64,000 nt of DNA from Pseudoxanthomonas kaohsiungensis (GTDB taxonomy: Bacteria; Pseudomonadota; Gammaproteobacteria; Xanthomonadales; Xanthomonadaceae), in assembly GCF_010211765.1 (NCBI RefSeq), contig NZ_PDWO01000008.1:117316-181315 (forward strand), written 5' to 3'. Each line of letters opens with the position of its first letter. The first letter of the stretch is position 1. This document shows, piece by piece, positions 63,877 through 64,000 of the stretch. The notes beneath the pieces were generated by a model. The model was not told the DNA's origin and did no database searches. It saw only the letters and a list, made by a program, of their open reading frames with translations. The position numbers were made by a program, and so were the translations under genes.

Positions 63877-64000
63877 GGGTGTCAGGATTTTTGTGTGCAG
63901 GGCCTACTCTTGAGGCAGGAGGAGCAGGCCATGGCCAGGAAGAAGACCCCGGGGACGGGGGTGCAAGCGCAGGCAGCGGTGACGATCCCACCGGAGGTGC
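63877..64000 (+). mobile_element. Probable left end of an IS256-like insertion sequence, cut by window edge
   Basis: GGGTGTCAGGATTTTTGTGT (63877) has the look of an IS256-family terminal repeat. AGGCAGGAGGAGCAGG precedes an ATG at 63931, giving MARKKTPGTGVQAQAAVTIPPEV up to the edge. The last residues resemble the start of IS256-type transposases (a short basic N-terminus, then a leucine/proline-rich helix), but 23 codons are too few to be certain. An imperfect inverted repeat (63834-63847 with 63895-63907) overlaps the end. The region 63704-63876 holds no recognised gene. Confidence 0.4.

Overview
The window is a chromosomal segment of a high-GC gammaproteobacterium of the family Xanthomonadaceae (Lysobacter/Luteimonas/Pseudoxanthomonas-like). 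The best taxonomic evidence is an arginine cluster built on N-acetylornithine carbamoyltransferase, acetylcitrulline deacetylase and a fused N-acetylglutamate kinase/synthase, a combination known from xanthomonads. Supporting evidence is a DksA with a Lys/Ala/Pro-rich N-terminal extension, creBCD beside rlmJ, and abundant GTAG-type REP hairpins. No plasmid, phage or CRISPR region is visible. Mobile DNA is limited to REP-like repeats and the probable edge of an insertion sequence at the right end.

Layout, left to right. 1-6.2 kb: a truncated endonuclease V gene, gpmA, then a Fur-box-preceded iron operon (TonB-dependent siderophore receptor, DUF3649, PepSY membrane protein, DUF3325). 6.3-17.3 kb: a methyltransferase, a phospholipase D-like protein, a DUF4105 protein, an SLC13-type permease, mfd, a GNAT and a ZnT9-like cation transporter. 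17.3-24.6 kb: rlmJ, creB-creC-creD with a CreB-tag candidate, a REC-Hpt protein and rlmD. 25-31 kb: a short PstS-like protein with a porin, a multi-HAMP chemoreceptor behind a FliA-like promoter, and epmB facing efp. 31-36 kb: mtaD-ubiG-gph, a squalene/phytoene synthase-like protein and folE2. 36-43 kb: an M23 peptidase, pyrC and yidD on the minus strand, dksA (frameshifted as read), an MFS transporter, sufE and cysS. 43-55 kb: a YcfJ-like protein, then a candidate arginine attenuator and the arg/pro operon (argF', argG, two GNATs, argE', argAB, argC, argH, yciI-like, proB, proA). 55-64 kb: an MFS transporter, tRNA-Pro(CGG), an EamA transporter, murB, pyrD, DUF4190, a methyltransferase, amaB, tRNA-Arg(CCT) and the probable start of an IS.

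The genes form a few coherent units. The iron operon should take up a ferric siderophore and handle it at the inner membrane. The arg operon makes arginine through acetylcitrulline and also carries two proline genes; its leader has the parts of a translation-coupled attenuator. EpmB and EF-P belong to the same translation-elongation system.

The most striking unexplained signal is a family of five elements of about 150 bases, at 11.6, 11.9, 17.4, 17.7 and 24.7 kb. Each lies just downstream of a gene and in the same sense as that gene, always in a convergent intergenic region. Each can fold into a long outer stem enclosing further hairpins. The stem sequences differ between copies, yet most stay self-complementary. 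They look like structured 3'-UTR RNAs, or DNA cruciforms, and I do not recognise them as a named family. A second theme is GTAG REP hairpins with a constant frame and exchangeable stem cores, whose GTAG supplies the TAG stop codon of at least four genes.
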